Shown here: positions 47,201-57,000 of the stretch, piece by piece
How positions within the stretch are numbered: the first letter of the stretch is position 1
How the letters are laid out: each line of letters opens with the position of its first letter
Source: Heliocidaris tuberculata
Lineage: Eukaryota > Echinodermata > Echinoidea > Camarodonta > Echinometridae
DNA length: 64,000 nt
NCBI GenBank assembly: GCA_025618425.1
Contig: CM046845.1
Coordinates: 32,490,277-32,554,276 of the forward strand
Direction: 5' to 3'
The notes under the pieces: generated by a model
The model's database searches: none
What the model was told of the DNA's origin: nothing
The model's input: only the letters and a program-made list of their open reading frames with translations
Position numbers and translations under genes: made by a program

Positions 47201-49816
47201 TTTCAGCTTCATCTACATAGGCTGCTGCGGAAGTTACATTGTCGTCCTATGGAAAATGATTAACAAAAAAAAATCATAATTCCTTAATCCCCATCATTTT
47301 TATTCAACAATCAAAGAATAATGTAAGACAGCAATATTAATAATACCATAAAGTAAAAGATGGAATCTATATGACAAAAGAAAAATATCTCGAGTCACAA
47401 ATAAGGCAGAATGAAAAAGAGCAAAGGGAGAGAGAGAGGGAGAGAGAGAGGGAGACAGAGAGAGAGAGAGGGTGGGATAAGGGAGTGGGGAGAAGAAGAG
47501 ATGGAAGGAAGTGATGAAAATGAGGATGATACATTACCCGTAACATTGTATTTCCAGGATGAAAGCAGACTTGGAAGACATCAGTGAAGAGAGAATAAAA
47601 GACTCTTGTCTTCTCTAACCAAGATTGAACCTGATCTACACTCAAATACTCCTCATCACCTGTAGGAAGAAAAGGAATAATATATTTTACGAAGTGCAAA
47701 TTGACATCTTTTAGTTTCATATCCAAAATAAAGAGCTAGCACTCCTATCAAACGCCAATTAAGTAATGATGTTTAATAGGAGTCCTATCCAAGGAGGGAA
47801 TATGATTATCACTATTTCATTTTCAGACTCTGAGAATCCTAAAAACATCCCTAAATATTGCTTCATTACATTTAGGTCATGATATATAGCATTATATTTG
47901 GTAATAGACGAACAGATTCACATGCAGAAGATCAAGTTTGAACAGGATTAGAGGATTATGGTTTTCACCTTCAATGAATTCTGGGGGACATTTGTGAGGG
48001 CTCATCCACAAATTTGGCATCAAGAACTGAATGATGTTGTTAAAATATCTACAAGTAGCTTTCCAGTCTTTTGACTACTTTTAGCTACTGTAGTACATTT
48101 CTTTTTGCTGATCCCCTTACCTTCATCCATACCCTGTAGAGTGAATTGTACAAATCTTTGTTTGGAGTCAGCATCAGCCTCTATCTTCCAACCTCCCATC
48201 TTATCTGCAGCCTTCAAAGCTTTTGCGTATGATGACAGGATGTCAGATATGAACTGAAATTCAAAACAAGATCGAAATGTATCAGAATACTTGTGATGAC
48301 AGGTATTTTTAACAGCTCAGGTAATCATCTTTCCTTCTTTAAATTGGCAACAATGATATTTTTCTTTTGATGCATCACTGATATAGCATAGAATCATCTA
48401 CTGTAAAATCAGAAATGTTCGCAACATGAAACTTTCGCGATTTCTAAATGACAGCCATTTTCACAGCAAGAAACTTTCGCTAATGCAAAAATTCAGTGTT
48501 GTGTCAGTTGTAATTCATTAATTTTACGGTATGAAACTTTTGTGAGTCTAAACCACTAGCGAAATTCACCAACATTAAATACATGCAATAGTATCTCATT
48601 TTTCAGTATCTGTCATTCAACACAGCTAAATTTGAATATGGTAGTTTGTTAACTAAGCCTATCCCTGATCCTAACCCTCAGCCTAATCCTAACCCTTACC
48701 TGAACCTCTGTGTTCATCGTCCAAGGTAAATACTACATATTGGTGGGGTATCCTAGCTAAAGTTAGGCAAAACTGGAGTTTTAAAGTAGACTTTGAAAAA
48801 AGCTGAATTGAGAATATCCGGATAAAATAAATCAAAGAATATCTGCTAACCTTAGAAAGTTCTTCCTTTGTTAACCTGTCAGCCATATTGGCTGCCAGTC
48901 CACAGACCATTTGACTTGTCTCTTCCATGGTTCCCTTAAGAAGCTTGGCTAGAGTGATAACAAAAGCTTCTTGAGAGATGGATTTCATGGAAGATATTAC
49001 TCCCTGGACTTGAGCCATCTCATTATGAAGACGTTCAGCTGTCGTCTCTGATAGTATCTTGCACAGACAACCCTGGATGATGAAGAAAATACTTGTAAGC
49101 AAATTAGAATCAAAACTGTGGAGAAGAAAAGACTGAAGAACTGCATATTATGCAAAGTGAACATTTCTTGAGAAGTTGAGATGTTCATTTACATGGATAA
49201 CAGAATACAGGTAACTCTGCCTAAGTCGAATCTCTTGGGACCACAGAAATCTGTTCGACTTAGAAGAGGTAAAAAACACGTTTTGCTCATTCTGTTCTGA
49301 AAAATTGCTTTGACTAAGGCAATTATTCGACTTATGGAAGGTCGACTTAAGCAGAGTTAACTGTACTTTACTTTAATAAAAGCAAAAGATGACTATAAAG
49401 GGTGATCATAAACTTATTTCATGTCATACATGTAACTCTAATAATTTGGTAAATCATAATGCACTTTCCTTTATAGAATTTTAAAGTTCATGTAGAATCT
49501 TCTCTTCTTCATCATTCTGTTTGTACGCCTACTCTTTAATTATCCATTCAGAGCTATAATAAATTTTTAATCAAAAACTATTTTTACAATTTTGTAGTAC
49601 TGCATACAAAATTAGTACCATGAACTGTTCTTTTGTGAACGTTGCCGAATTTCGTCCATGAGGTTCAAGTTGGTTGCTCTGACATATGCTTTCAAAAACA
49701 GTCTGAAGTTCTTCTTGTTCATCTGAGGAGAATAGAGAGTGATAAGTTTGGTATTCTGCCCTCATCCCTGCATCCTGCGAACTCCTGGACTTCTCTGCAC
49801 TCTCCGACTGTCCCAT
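44114..49816 (-). CDS. MEAK7: MEAK7 / TLDC1, TLDc-domain mTOR-associated protein (8 exons, 498 aa)
   Basis: Vertebrate MEAK7 (TLDC1, KIAA1609) is a lysosome-associated regulator of mTOR signalling. Exons in transcript order: 49619-49816, 48851-49072, 48121-48253, 47538-47659, 46898-47246, 46386-46504, 45778-45960, 44114-44284; 1497 nt, in phase throughout. MGQSES at the start fits N-myristoylation at Gly2, as in the family (human MGNSRS). The TLDc domain spans about residues 262-434: LYSSSIHGSSFS, VFGGFGSESW, GHNDHYMYLN and YFGLWLDQDYGKGHSKAKP match human MEAK7 closely. The last exon (KSILDKDPEATALLE, SEGLREV) confirms MEAK7 rather than OXR1/NCOA7/TBC1D24. Human is 456 aa; the extra length is at the tail and linkers. 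Confidence 0.95.
44695..44740 (+). repeat. Short telomere-like TTAGGG stretch
   Basis: GGGTTAGGGTTAGG, TTTAGGGTTAG and ATTAGG in MEAK7 intron 7. A CCTAACCC-type stretch in the other orientation lies near 48658-48702. Confidence 0.6.
44891..45479. mobile_element. TTAA-flanked foldback element, copy 2 (589 bp)
   Basis: TTAA at both edges, inverted arms, MEAK7 intron 7. Shares long stretches with copy 1 in reverse, such as GGGGGAGTTGTCCACAGCTA with CGAGGCGCTTTTACCCTCGG. Confidence 0.85.
45778..45960 (-). CDS. MEAK7: MEAK7 exon 7, end of TLDc (aa 382-442)
   Basis: YFGLWLDQDYGKGHSKAKP, CTTYDSPQLS and LEVWAVG; near identity with human MEAK7. Phase 0 both sides. Confidence 0.97.
46386..46504 (-). 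CDS. MEAK7: MEAK7 exon 6, TLDc (aa 342-381)
   Basis: CFLFSLTSDLGIYETTGHND and YMYLNIDQQTMPNGL match human CFLFSICPSMAVYTHTGYND and YMYLNHGQQTIPNGL. Donor GTGAGT. Confidence 0.97.
46898..47246 (-). CDS. MEAK7: MEAK7 exon 5, first half of TLDc (aa 226-341)
   Basis: LPHELRREWRFLYSSSIHG and GRVFGGFGSESWHLGPNF align with human LPREQRHRWCLLFSSELHG and KHVFGGFASCSWEVKPQF. Acceptor CCATAG, donor GTAACC. Confidence 0.96.
47419..47471. repeat. GA-rich microsatellite in MEAK7 intron 4
   Basis: GAGA/GGAGA repeats about 70 nt into the intron; encodes CT repeats on the gene strand. The Leu-Ser-rich frame over it is spurious. Confidence 0.85.
47538..47659 (-). CDS. MEAK7: MEAK7 exon 4 (aa 185-225)
   Basis: VQSWLEKTRVFYSLFTDVFQVCF parallels human IEDWVFRVPHVAIFLSVVICKGF. 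Acceptor CTACAG, donor GTAATG. Confidence 0.9.
48121..48253 (-). CDS. MEAK7: MEAK7 exon 3 (aa 141-184)
   Basis: Helical, with G-G-W-K near the place of human RGWTGKE. Acceptor TTTCAG, donor GTAAGG; leaves phase 1. Confidence 0.88.
48658..48702 (-). repeat. Short telomere-like CCTAACCC stretch
   Basis: ATCCCTGATCCTAACCCTCAGCCTAATCCTAACCCT in MEAK7 intron 2, opposite in orientation to 44695-44740. Degenerate. Confidence 0.5.
48851..49072 (-). CDS. MEAK7: MEAK7 exon 2 (aa 67-140)
   Basis: Encodes S-Q-E-A-F-V-I-T-L-A-K-L-L-K-G-T-M-E-E, matching human SQEQFTASMSHLLKGNSEE. Acceptor CATCCAG, donor GTTAGC. Confidence 0.9.
49619..49816 (-). CDS. MEAK7: MEAK7 exon 1 (aa 1-66)
   Basis: First ATG of the frame, giving M-G-Q-S-E-S with Gly2 for myristoylation. 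FSSDEQEELQTVFESI resembles human FLPEEQAEIDQLFDAL. The donor GTACTA is weak; phase 0 join to exon 2 is the reason for choosing it. Confidence 0.82.
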
Positions 49817-50852
49817 ATTCACTTTTGTGATTTCCTGAATACTGAGAAAAAATCATCAGAACAGAATTTTAAAAAATTTTGTTTCAACTTTCAATGCAAG
49901 TATGAAGTTAGACAGAAATAACTGTCTATTATGGGGAAATCTTTAATATTACTGACAATTGTCAACCTTCCCCATAGACAGACGGTACGACCGTACTCTC
50001 TAAGACTGTTTCAAATACTCCTACATTCCACGTACCATCAAGGACTGGAACTCAGTACCATCCAACATCCAGAGCATAGCAGACAACAACACATTCAAAC
50101 TTCAAGCAACCAATTATTTCTGCAACCAAGACTCCAGTAATAAGGACATTGCGCACTCCCTCACCCTCCTCGTTGGTTCCTGATGGAATGTTGAGGAGTA
50201 ACCGGAAGAAGAAGACTGAAACTTTTGGTCTAGTATGAGGTACCCCAAAATGTACTTTCTGTAAATTTCACCAATTTTCACAGCATCAGGATGGAATATT
50301 GCAAACAAAGGATAGGATCTTCATCTGCACAATCATGATCGATCTCTCCAACATATCTGGCCTTTCATGTATTTTAATCATTATTTTTATATGCCTATCG
50401 ATCCGACGCATCATTCGAGAGTTGATCTAACCATGCAGTCACACCATACTAGTCACTTATACTCATCAACACCTGCTCAGACAACATGTGCATAATGATT
50501 AATGTGCATGAAGCAACATACTCCTTGATAATTATCACAATTATCATGATTATCAGCCATAGTCATACTACATAGATCTATATCATATATGGCATGGTTC
50601 TCATTTCTTCCCTGCATTGTAACAATATTTATTCCCATACAATCATGACAATACAACTTACAAGTCGCAGTACAAAATTATAATGGATAAGCTGTGTTTT
50701 TCTAGTTCTCTGTCTGAGCTGTTGTATGTAAGTTGTAACTAAGTTGTAAAATCTCCTCCACAATACACACAGTCCACACAAGTACACTACCGGTACATAC
50801 CGAGCGTTAATGTTTTTGTTCCGGGGTATTGCGTAATCAACGTGGGATCAAG
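49817..50852. other. Divergent MEAK7/ACOT8 intergenic region
   Basis: About 1.0 kb between the two start codons, so promoters of both genes should lie here. Contains a LINE fragment (49975-50250). No TATA box with good spacing was identified for either gene. Confidence 0.5.
49975..50250 (+). mobile_element. Non-LTR retrotransposon 3 prime fragment
   Basis: Encodes Y-I-P-R-T-I-K-D-W-N-S-V-P-S-N-I and a following T-F-K, the typical C-terminal end of Jockey/CR1-type reverse transcriptases, preceded and followed by stops. Dead remnant between the two promoters. Confidence 0.6.
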
Positions 50853-51088
50853 ATGTTCAATATAAAGATGTTGAGAAGTAACGGTAGACGGTTATTGTCT
50901 CATTTACAAGGATTCGTCAGCCGGAGAGAAACGCTTGTAAACCAACGAAAGTTGTTCTCAATCTCGAGTTCTAGTAGGATGGCCACTCCGTCGACGACAG
51001 ACGATAACGAGCATTCTGATGGCGATCTCCGAAGCGTTCTCGTTAGCACTGTTCTTAACCTGGAAACGTTGGATCCGTACCTTTTCAG
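50853..51088 (+). CDS. ACOT8: ACOT8 exon 1 (aa 1-78)
   Basis: Three in-frame ATGs: 50853, 50868, 50979. Residues 1-42 are rich in Arg/Lys, Leu and Ser with no Asp and one Glu, resembling a mitochondrial presequence. From Met43 the acidic head and GDLRSVLVSTVLNLETLDPYLF match human. Donor GTAATT, phase 2. Confidence 0.9.
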
Positions 51089-54000
51089 GTAATTTGTAGG
51101 CCCATGCGTTATAATTGGTGTGGTCTACGTCTCGGGGAAGGGACTTTTTTTGTGTATGCGTGATGTGTGCAAGATGCATGGTACTGGTGCAAGTGGACGT
51201 AGCTAGCTAGCTTTGCAGCGATGAAGGTCAAAGATTACCCGTACCCGTTGTTCTTTCAATTTCAGTGCTATTGAGTTGACGCCTATGGAATGAAATCTAT
51301 GATCATGATGATTGTTGTCTTTTCTTTCATTTGTTATTATTTCATTAAATTAAAGGGAAATTCAAAGTTAAAAGGCTAATAATAAATGCATGGCAAGTTC
51401 AGGTTGTTTTAAACTACTAAAAATAGAGGAAAAATCAGAGAAGCTGATTATTCTTGTTAGTAGAAGTCCCGGGGGGGGGGGGGGGGGGGTCACTCACAGA
51501 CTGAAGTGGTACCCATGCTCGTCCGAGCACCTCAAAATTGGACCCTAAATGGCGTAATCCTTGGCGTCAAATTCTACCCCTAAATGGCGTAAATGGCGTA
51601 AGATTATGTAAAATATACCCCTAAATGGCATAAATGGCGTAAGATTATGTAAAATATACCCCTAAATGGAGTATAACAATGTAAAATAAACGATGTAAAT
51701 GGCGTAGAACAGTGTACAATGTACCCCTTAATGCAAGGGCGTAGAAGCTTTTTTTAAGTGGGGGGGGGCTGAAGCACATTTCAGACAAAAAAAAAAAGGT
51801 CATCACCATTTTGGGGCATCTTTTTTACTCCAAAATTCTCTGACAGACACCCCTGTCATGGGCAGCGGAAGAGGTGGAGGGGGGGAGGGGGGCTGCCCCC
51901 CACTTTTTTGAGTGGACACGCTTAAAAAAAATCCCCGAAAAAAGGTTCAAAATTGAAATTATTTAAGGGAAATCAAATCAGCCCCCCCCCCCCCCCACTT
52001 TCAAAAACGCTCTGCGACCCCAGCCTGTTTTCCATCAATACAGACAAAATTTCAACTCAGGTATACATGATATAGGTACAGTGGTACTCTGGACAGGCAA
52101 TTCCAACTACAAACACACAGTTGAGAGTTGGACAAAGTCAAAGTAACTTCCCTGGAATTTCATGGATATGGAAAAATATGCTTCTTCACCTGTTCTTAAT
52201 TCCATTAAAAAAAATATCCTGACCATATCGGGACCATATGCAGTCAATCACAGATAAATGACAAAAAAGACCTAAGATGAAGCTAAAGAGTTCTAAAAAA
52301 AAAAACTAATAAAAAAATGCTTGGTCATGAAGAACTTTTCAGTTTGCATTGAGTGAATGCGCCACACTACCAGTAATCACCAAAAGTTAGGCCGCTAGGG
52401 CTGGGGAAGAAGTCCCCCTGCTCCCGTTGGAATTTACTTTCCAGCAGGTTTTCTTGCTCACCGTTTTACATCAATTAATCAACAAAATACTAATTCTACA
52501 TTACCTGGATCATGGGAAATGAGAATAAAACTCATTTTGGACTCATTTCTAGAAGCTACAACTACTTCTTGAAAGCCGAATACCAGTACTTGGGGTTGTG
52601 ATTTCTGTCTCGCGTGATCGAATTAACATGTAGCAGACAGCTTATGTATACGCATACTGCACTGCCTAGGCCCTGTGCACTGTGCCAGCGCAAAGAGGGT
52701 ACATTGACAAGATAATGCACTTGAACAGTCTCTATGTAGTATAGCACCACCTGTGAATGCAATACGATATGCACAATCATGACAATAATATACAGGATGA
52801 GCGTGCGTAACGTGAAAATGCCATGCAATATACTGTACGAGGAATTGCTAAAAAACGTCGAAGAACCAGCTGAATGGTAACCCTTTTTCTCAAAAACGTC
52901 GAATGTGAGACTGAAAAACACCCCTTTTTCCCAAAGACGTCGTCGACGCCTTGGGTCGGAAATCCGACCCTTATTCGACGTTTTTTTGGACACGCATGGG
53001 TACCAACAACATTTCCGAGTGACCCCCCCGGGGTAAAAGTTTGACTATGTCTTATTGAATGAAATCGGATACCGGTAAGCAATAAGAAAGTTATGAATTT
53101 TGGAAAGTTGTAATCACAGCTAAGAGTCAACTGGACTGTCACGACCTCAAAGTTGAAGAGGTAAAAACACCAATATAGTCGGCAAAATTTTGAGAAAATA
53201 CTTCCTTCTACATTTTAGAATGATAGAATATCTAATTTCATGCCAGATCCTTTGATAGGATCTTTATCATCTTGATCAAGTGAAATTTTCAGGCTGTTTT
53301 TGGTCGGTGATCTTGCTCCTCTGCTGCACACATGTTCAAGATATCACACACTTGCTATGGGAGGCAATTGCTCACGGTATGACGGTACTGAGTGCGAGGT
53401 TACCTCTAATAACCTCGCATAAGTGTGAGTGTATAGAGTCTACAATTGGGAATTTCAAATTGGCCGAATTGGTAATGTCACTGTGATGTAATGGCATACA
53501 CCTCCCCCATTTACTCCTATTACACAAAATAATGGCTTTTTTTTTTTTTAAATGTAATACTCGGTACTTAGTAGAATTTTTTTCTTTTATGATGAGGACC
53601 CATAAACAATACTGCCCCAATGGAAAAAGTGCTTAGCAGAAAACCACAAATGAATGATATAGTGTACAACAAAAGGAAGAGTTAACCATCAATATGTCAC
53701 AATCAACTCACCAAATTGTCAATAAGAGATTCACATGAATTTAGTGATCTCATTTTTCAAACATCCATAACTTTTTTATTCCTTGTCTAATTTCTTTCAA
53801 ACTTTCACGAACTTGTACGTTTTTGGTTTTTTTTTTTTATCTTTTTCGCTTTCACACAAATTACCAAAGTTGGATTGCCCTTTAAATCTTATTAAGATTC
53901 TAGACCCTAGTTGACATTTTGACTGTAAATCAAACTTGTGAAATTTTTTTTTTAATAAATTGAAAATAGAAAATAAAATATGAGTTAAATTTGCAAACTG

Positions 54001-57000
54001 GAAACTGGGAAATTGGGTTGTCATTTACTTTGGATATTATTAGATAATGAAATGAACATGTATGAGTTCTTATTTTTTTACTGGTCTAGTTTTATTTCCA
54101 AAGTTTTATTATGATCTCTGCCCTTAATTTCGTCCATATTACTGGGCCAATGCATGCACTGTAATGAAAACTTTATTCTTTACCAGCCTTCAATCTTCAC
54201 TGGCATGCCCATATAAAAGATGAATTGGTAACTGTTTGAATCAAAGTGATGTCAAAAGTGAGAAGTAATATGAAAGAGAAATGTGAAATAATGTCCTGGA
54301 AGATATAGAATTGCATTTTCTTCAAAGATTTTTTTTTTTTTTTTTTTTTTTTTGGCTATAAGGAGACTTTTTAACAAAAGTTTAAAGGGAAAGTCCACTC
54401 TGATATTAATTTGATTTGAATAAAAGAATAAAAATGAGAGAAACAGATTAGTGAAAGTGTGCTCAAATCTTCACTGATCTGTTTCTTTAATTTTTCTGCT
54501 TCTTTTAAAACCAACTTGATATCAGGGAATTAAAGGGAGACTTTCCCATTAAAGAGAGACTTTCCCTTTAATAGAAGAAAGTCTATTCAGATTAATGTGA
54601 ATTTCAATTTTTCTACTAGGAAGTTAGAAATATACACCCAGTAGAATTTTAGAGAGCAAAATGTCTAAAAGTATAGAAAGATATTTGAGAGGTATGAAAA
54701 ACCTCAATCCACAAAAAGTGTTAAAATCTGTGAGTAAACTTCACAAAAATTTGAAGAAGATGGCAGTCTTTAATTTCATGTGCATTGCTTAGAATCATGT
54801 GATGCAGAGTCAACATAAACCCCAAATCCCTGTTTTGCACTTTTCTTCTTTGAGTTACTTTATTCAAGATACATATAATCATTTTACTAATCATTTGCAT
54901 ATGAATTCTATGGGATGCAGGTGTGCTTTGTTTTCATATATTGTCCATTTCATAATGTTTTTCTCCTAAAATTGCTTTCCTCCTTTCAACTTGTCTATCT
55001 CTACCTCTCTTCTTAGTTTTCTTAACTCAGCTTCTCTCAACCAAATTTCTATATCGGAAGGATGAAACATTGATTATTAAGTCTGCTGTCCTGTAGAAAA
55101 CTGAAAACTATGAAAATGCACCCCCCCCCCCCCCCCCCCCCACAGGAATCACTTAAATCTGTATCATCAGAATTAACTGCAAGCCTCAGGGAGAGAGAAT
55201 AGAAGTGGATTCAGCAAGGCAAAATTTATTGTCAGAGGCACAGGAGCCTGATCGGTTAAGAGCTAGTGAGCATTTTGTCCGTCCGTGACATTGGATATTT
55301 AAAGGCCCTGTGACCCTGTCACACCTTTCCGGGCAAGCGTTGCGTGTGACTTGTGGGGAACAATTTTTGCTACCAGGAGGCTCTGCAGATGGCCCGCACC
55401 TGACAGTACCTAGCACGTATCTCGCCCGTTTTTGCCCGGAGGTGTGCACGCAAGTCCGATTTACCCGCAGCCAAGTTTTGAGCATGCCCAAAACTTGTTC
55501 CGGGTGAGTCACGGGGGATTGCCCACAGAGGTCCACGCAGAACACCAGTAGGAGGCCCGTAGTGGCTGCAAGTCGCAGGCAGTTAACCCGCTTGAAGTAC
55601 GTAGGTTGCCCGTGGATCCGTGGCTATGCACCTGAAATGCGTGTCATCTGCGGGCATTCTACGAGCATAATACGAGTGTTTTACTGGCAAGGAACGGTGT
55701 CGATACTGCCAACATCTGTGTAGCTTGTCAGTTCTGCCGGCATGGAGCGAACTATACGAGCAAATTGCGTGCATGTCGAGGGTCACTTACTGCCTTTCTG
55801 CTGGTTAGTTGAGGGTCGCCTGCGGCCAAGATAATGACGTTCTGTCGACGGGGCATCTTTATTCCAACTGAAGAAAACCAAAAATGATGGTCTCTCCATC
55901 CACTCGACCAATATTACCCAGGCTCGCACCTCGCAGGCAACTTCCACGCAGGTAACACGCAGTTGTGACGCAGGTACCTCGCAGCGCCCGTATGTCAACC
56001 GGAATGACTTGCTTGATCCCATGCAGTCAGCGTATAGAGAGTCACATAGTACCGAGACTGCACTTCTTTCTCTGCAGAATAATGTGCTTTGTGCTATCGA
56101 TAACAGGCAAGCTGTATTCTTGTTAATGCTTGACCTCTCATCTGCCTTTGATACAGTTGACCATACCATTCTTTCACTTAGGTTAGCTGAGGACTTTGGC
56201 CTAGGCGATAAAGTTCTATCCTGGTTTCGATCGTATCTTAGTAACAGGTCTAGTAGGGTCCAGGTCAAGGGATCTTTCTCAAGTGATCAATGTCTGAAAT
56301 TTGGGATACCACAAGGGTCCATTATTGGGCCGCAGTTGTTTACTTACTACATTCGTTGTATAGGAAACATCATAACTCAGCATTCAATTCAATATCATGT
56401 ATACGCGGATGATATTCAGTTGTTTACCATATTTGATCCTACCAAGCCAGGGGATGCAGCATGTGCATATTTCCGTCTCTCCAAGTGCCTAGAAGACTTA
56501 CAATCGTGGCTTATCATGAATAAGTTGAAGTTAAATTCTGCCAAAACAGAGTTTTTCATTGCGGCGTCACAAAGCCATTTGACTCGTCTCAATAACCTTT
56601 CCTTTTCCATTGGTGATCAGAACATTCCAATTTCCTCCACGATTAGAAACCTTGGTGTTGTGTTTGATGGGGAGATGAAAATGTCTGATCATGTCACCCA
56701 ATTATGTCGCTCCCTAAATTGGCAAGTATACAACTTAAATCGCATCAGAAGGTACTTGGATCAAGAGACGTGTCACAATGTTGTTAGAGCACTTCTGCTC
56801 TCCAGGCTTGACTATGGTGGGTGTTTGCTCGGGGGTATTAGTAAGCAGGACCTGGGCAGACTTCAACGTCTCCAAAACAAATGCGCTCGACTTATCTGTC
56901 AAAAACCGAAATGGTCCCATGCTACTCCATTGTTGCACGAATTGCACTGGCTCCCAGTTGCTGATAGAATACAATACCGAATACTCGTTCAAACTTTCAA

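Larger units (their letters stand above)
51468..53033. mobile_element. TIR element with CCCGGGGGGGTCACTC ends (about 1.57 kb), nested in copy 3
   Basis: Left end CCC plus 19 G then GTCACTC and TGGTACCCATGC; right end reversed CCCCGGGGGGGTCACTCGG and TGGTACCCATGC. It holds a minisatellite (51555-51730, units of TAAATGGCGTAAGATTATGT), poly-C repeat copy C, and repeated ACGTCGAA near the right end. No transposase recognised. Confidence 0.7.
51350..53885. mobile_element. TTAA foldback element, copy 3, split by two insertions
   Basis: Starts TTAAAGGGAAATTC (51350) and ends TTGGATTGCCCTTTAA (53885). The parts at about 51350-51467, 53034-53124 and 53453-53885 line up with copies 1 and 2; the intervening parts are other elements. 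Lies in ACOT8 intron 1. Confidence 0.75.

Noticed and set aside
47367..47536. Leu-Ser-rich continuation of the MEAK7 exon 4 frame
   Set aside because: Runs past a good donor at 47537 into a CT repeat; conserved protein resumes in exon 5.
49739..50140. Plus-strand frames near the MEAK7 start
   Set aside because: Antisense to MEAK7 exon 1, or wrong frame of the LINE fragment.
52562..53142. Arg-rich minus-strand frames near the right end of the CCCGGGG element
   Set aside because: Arise from repeated ACGTCGAA words and cross the TIR; no transposase motifs.
55186..55786. Cys-rich minus-strand frames in the GC-rich TIR element
   Set aside because: No recognised family and overlapping frames on both strands; composition effect.
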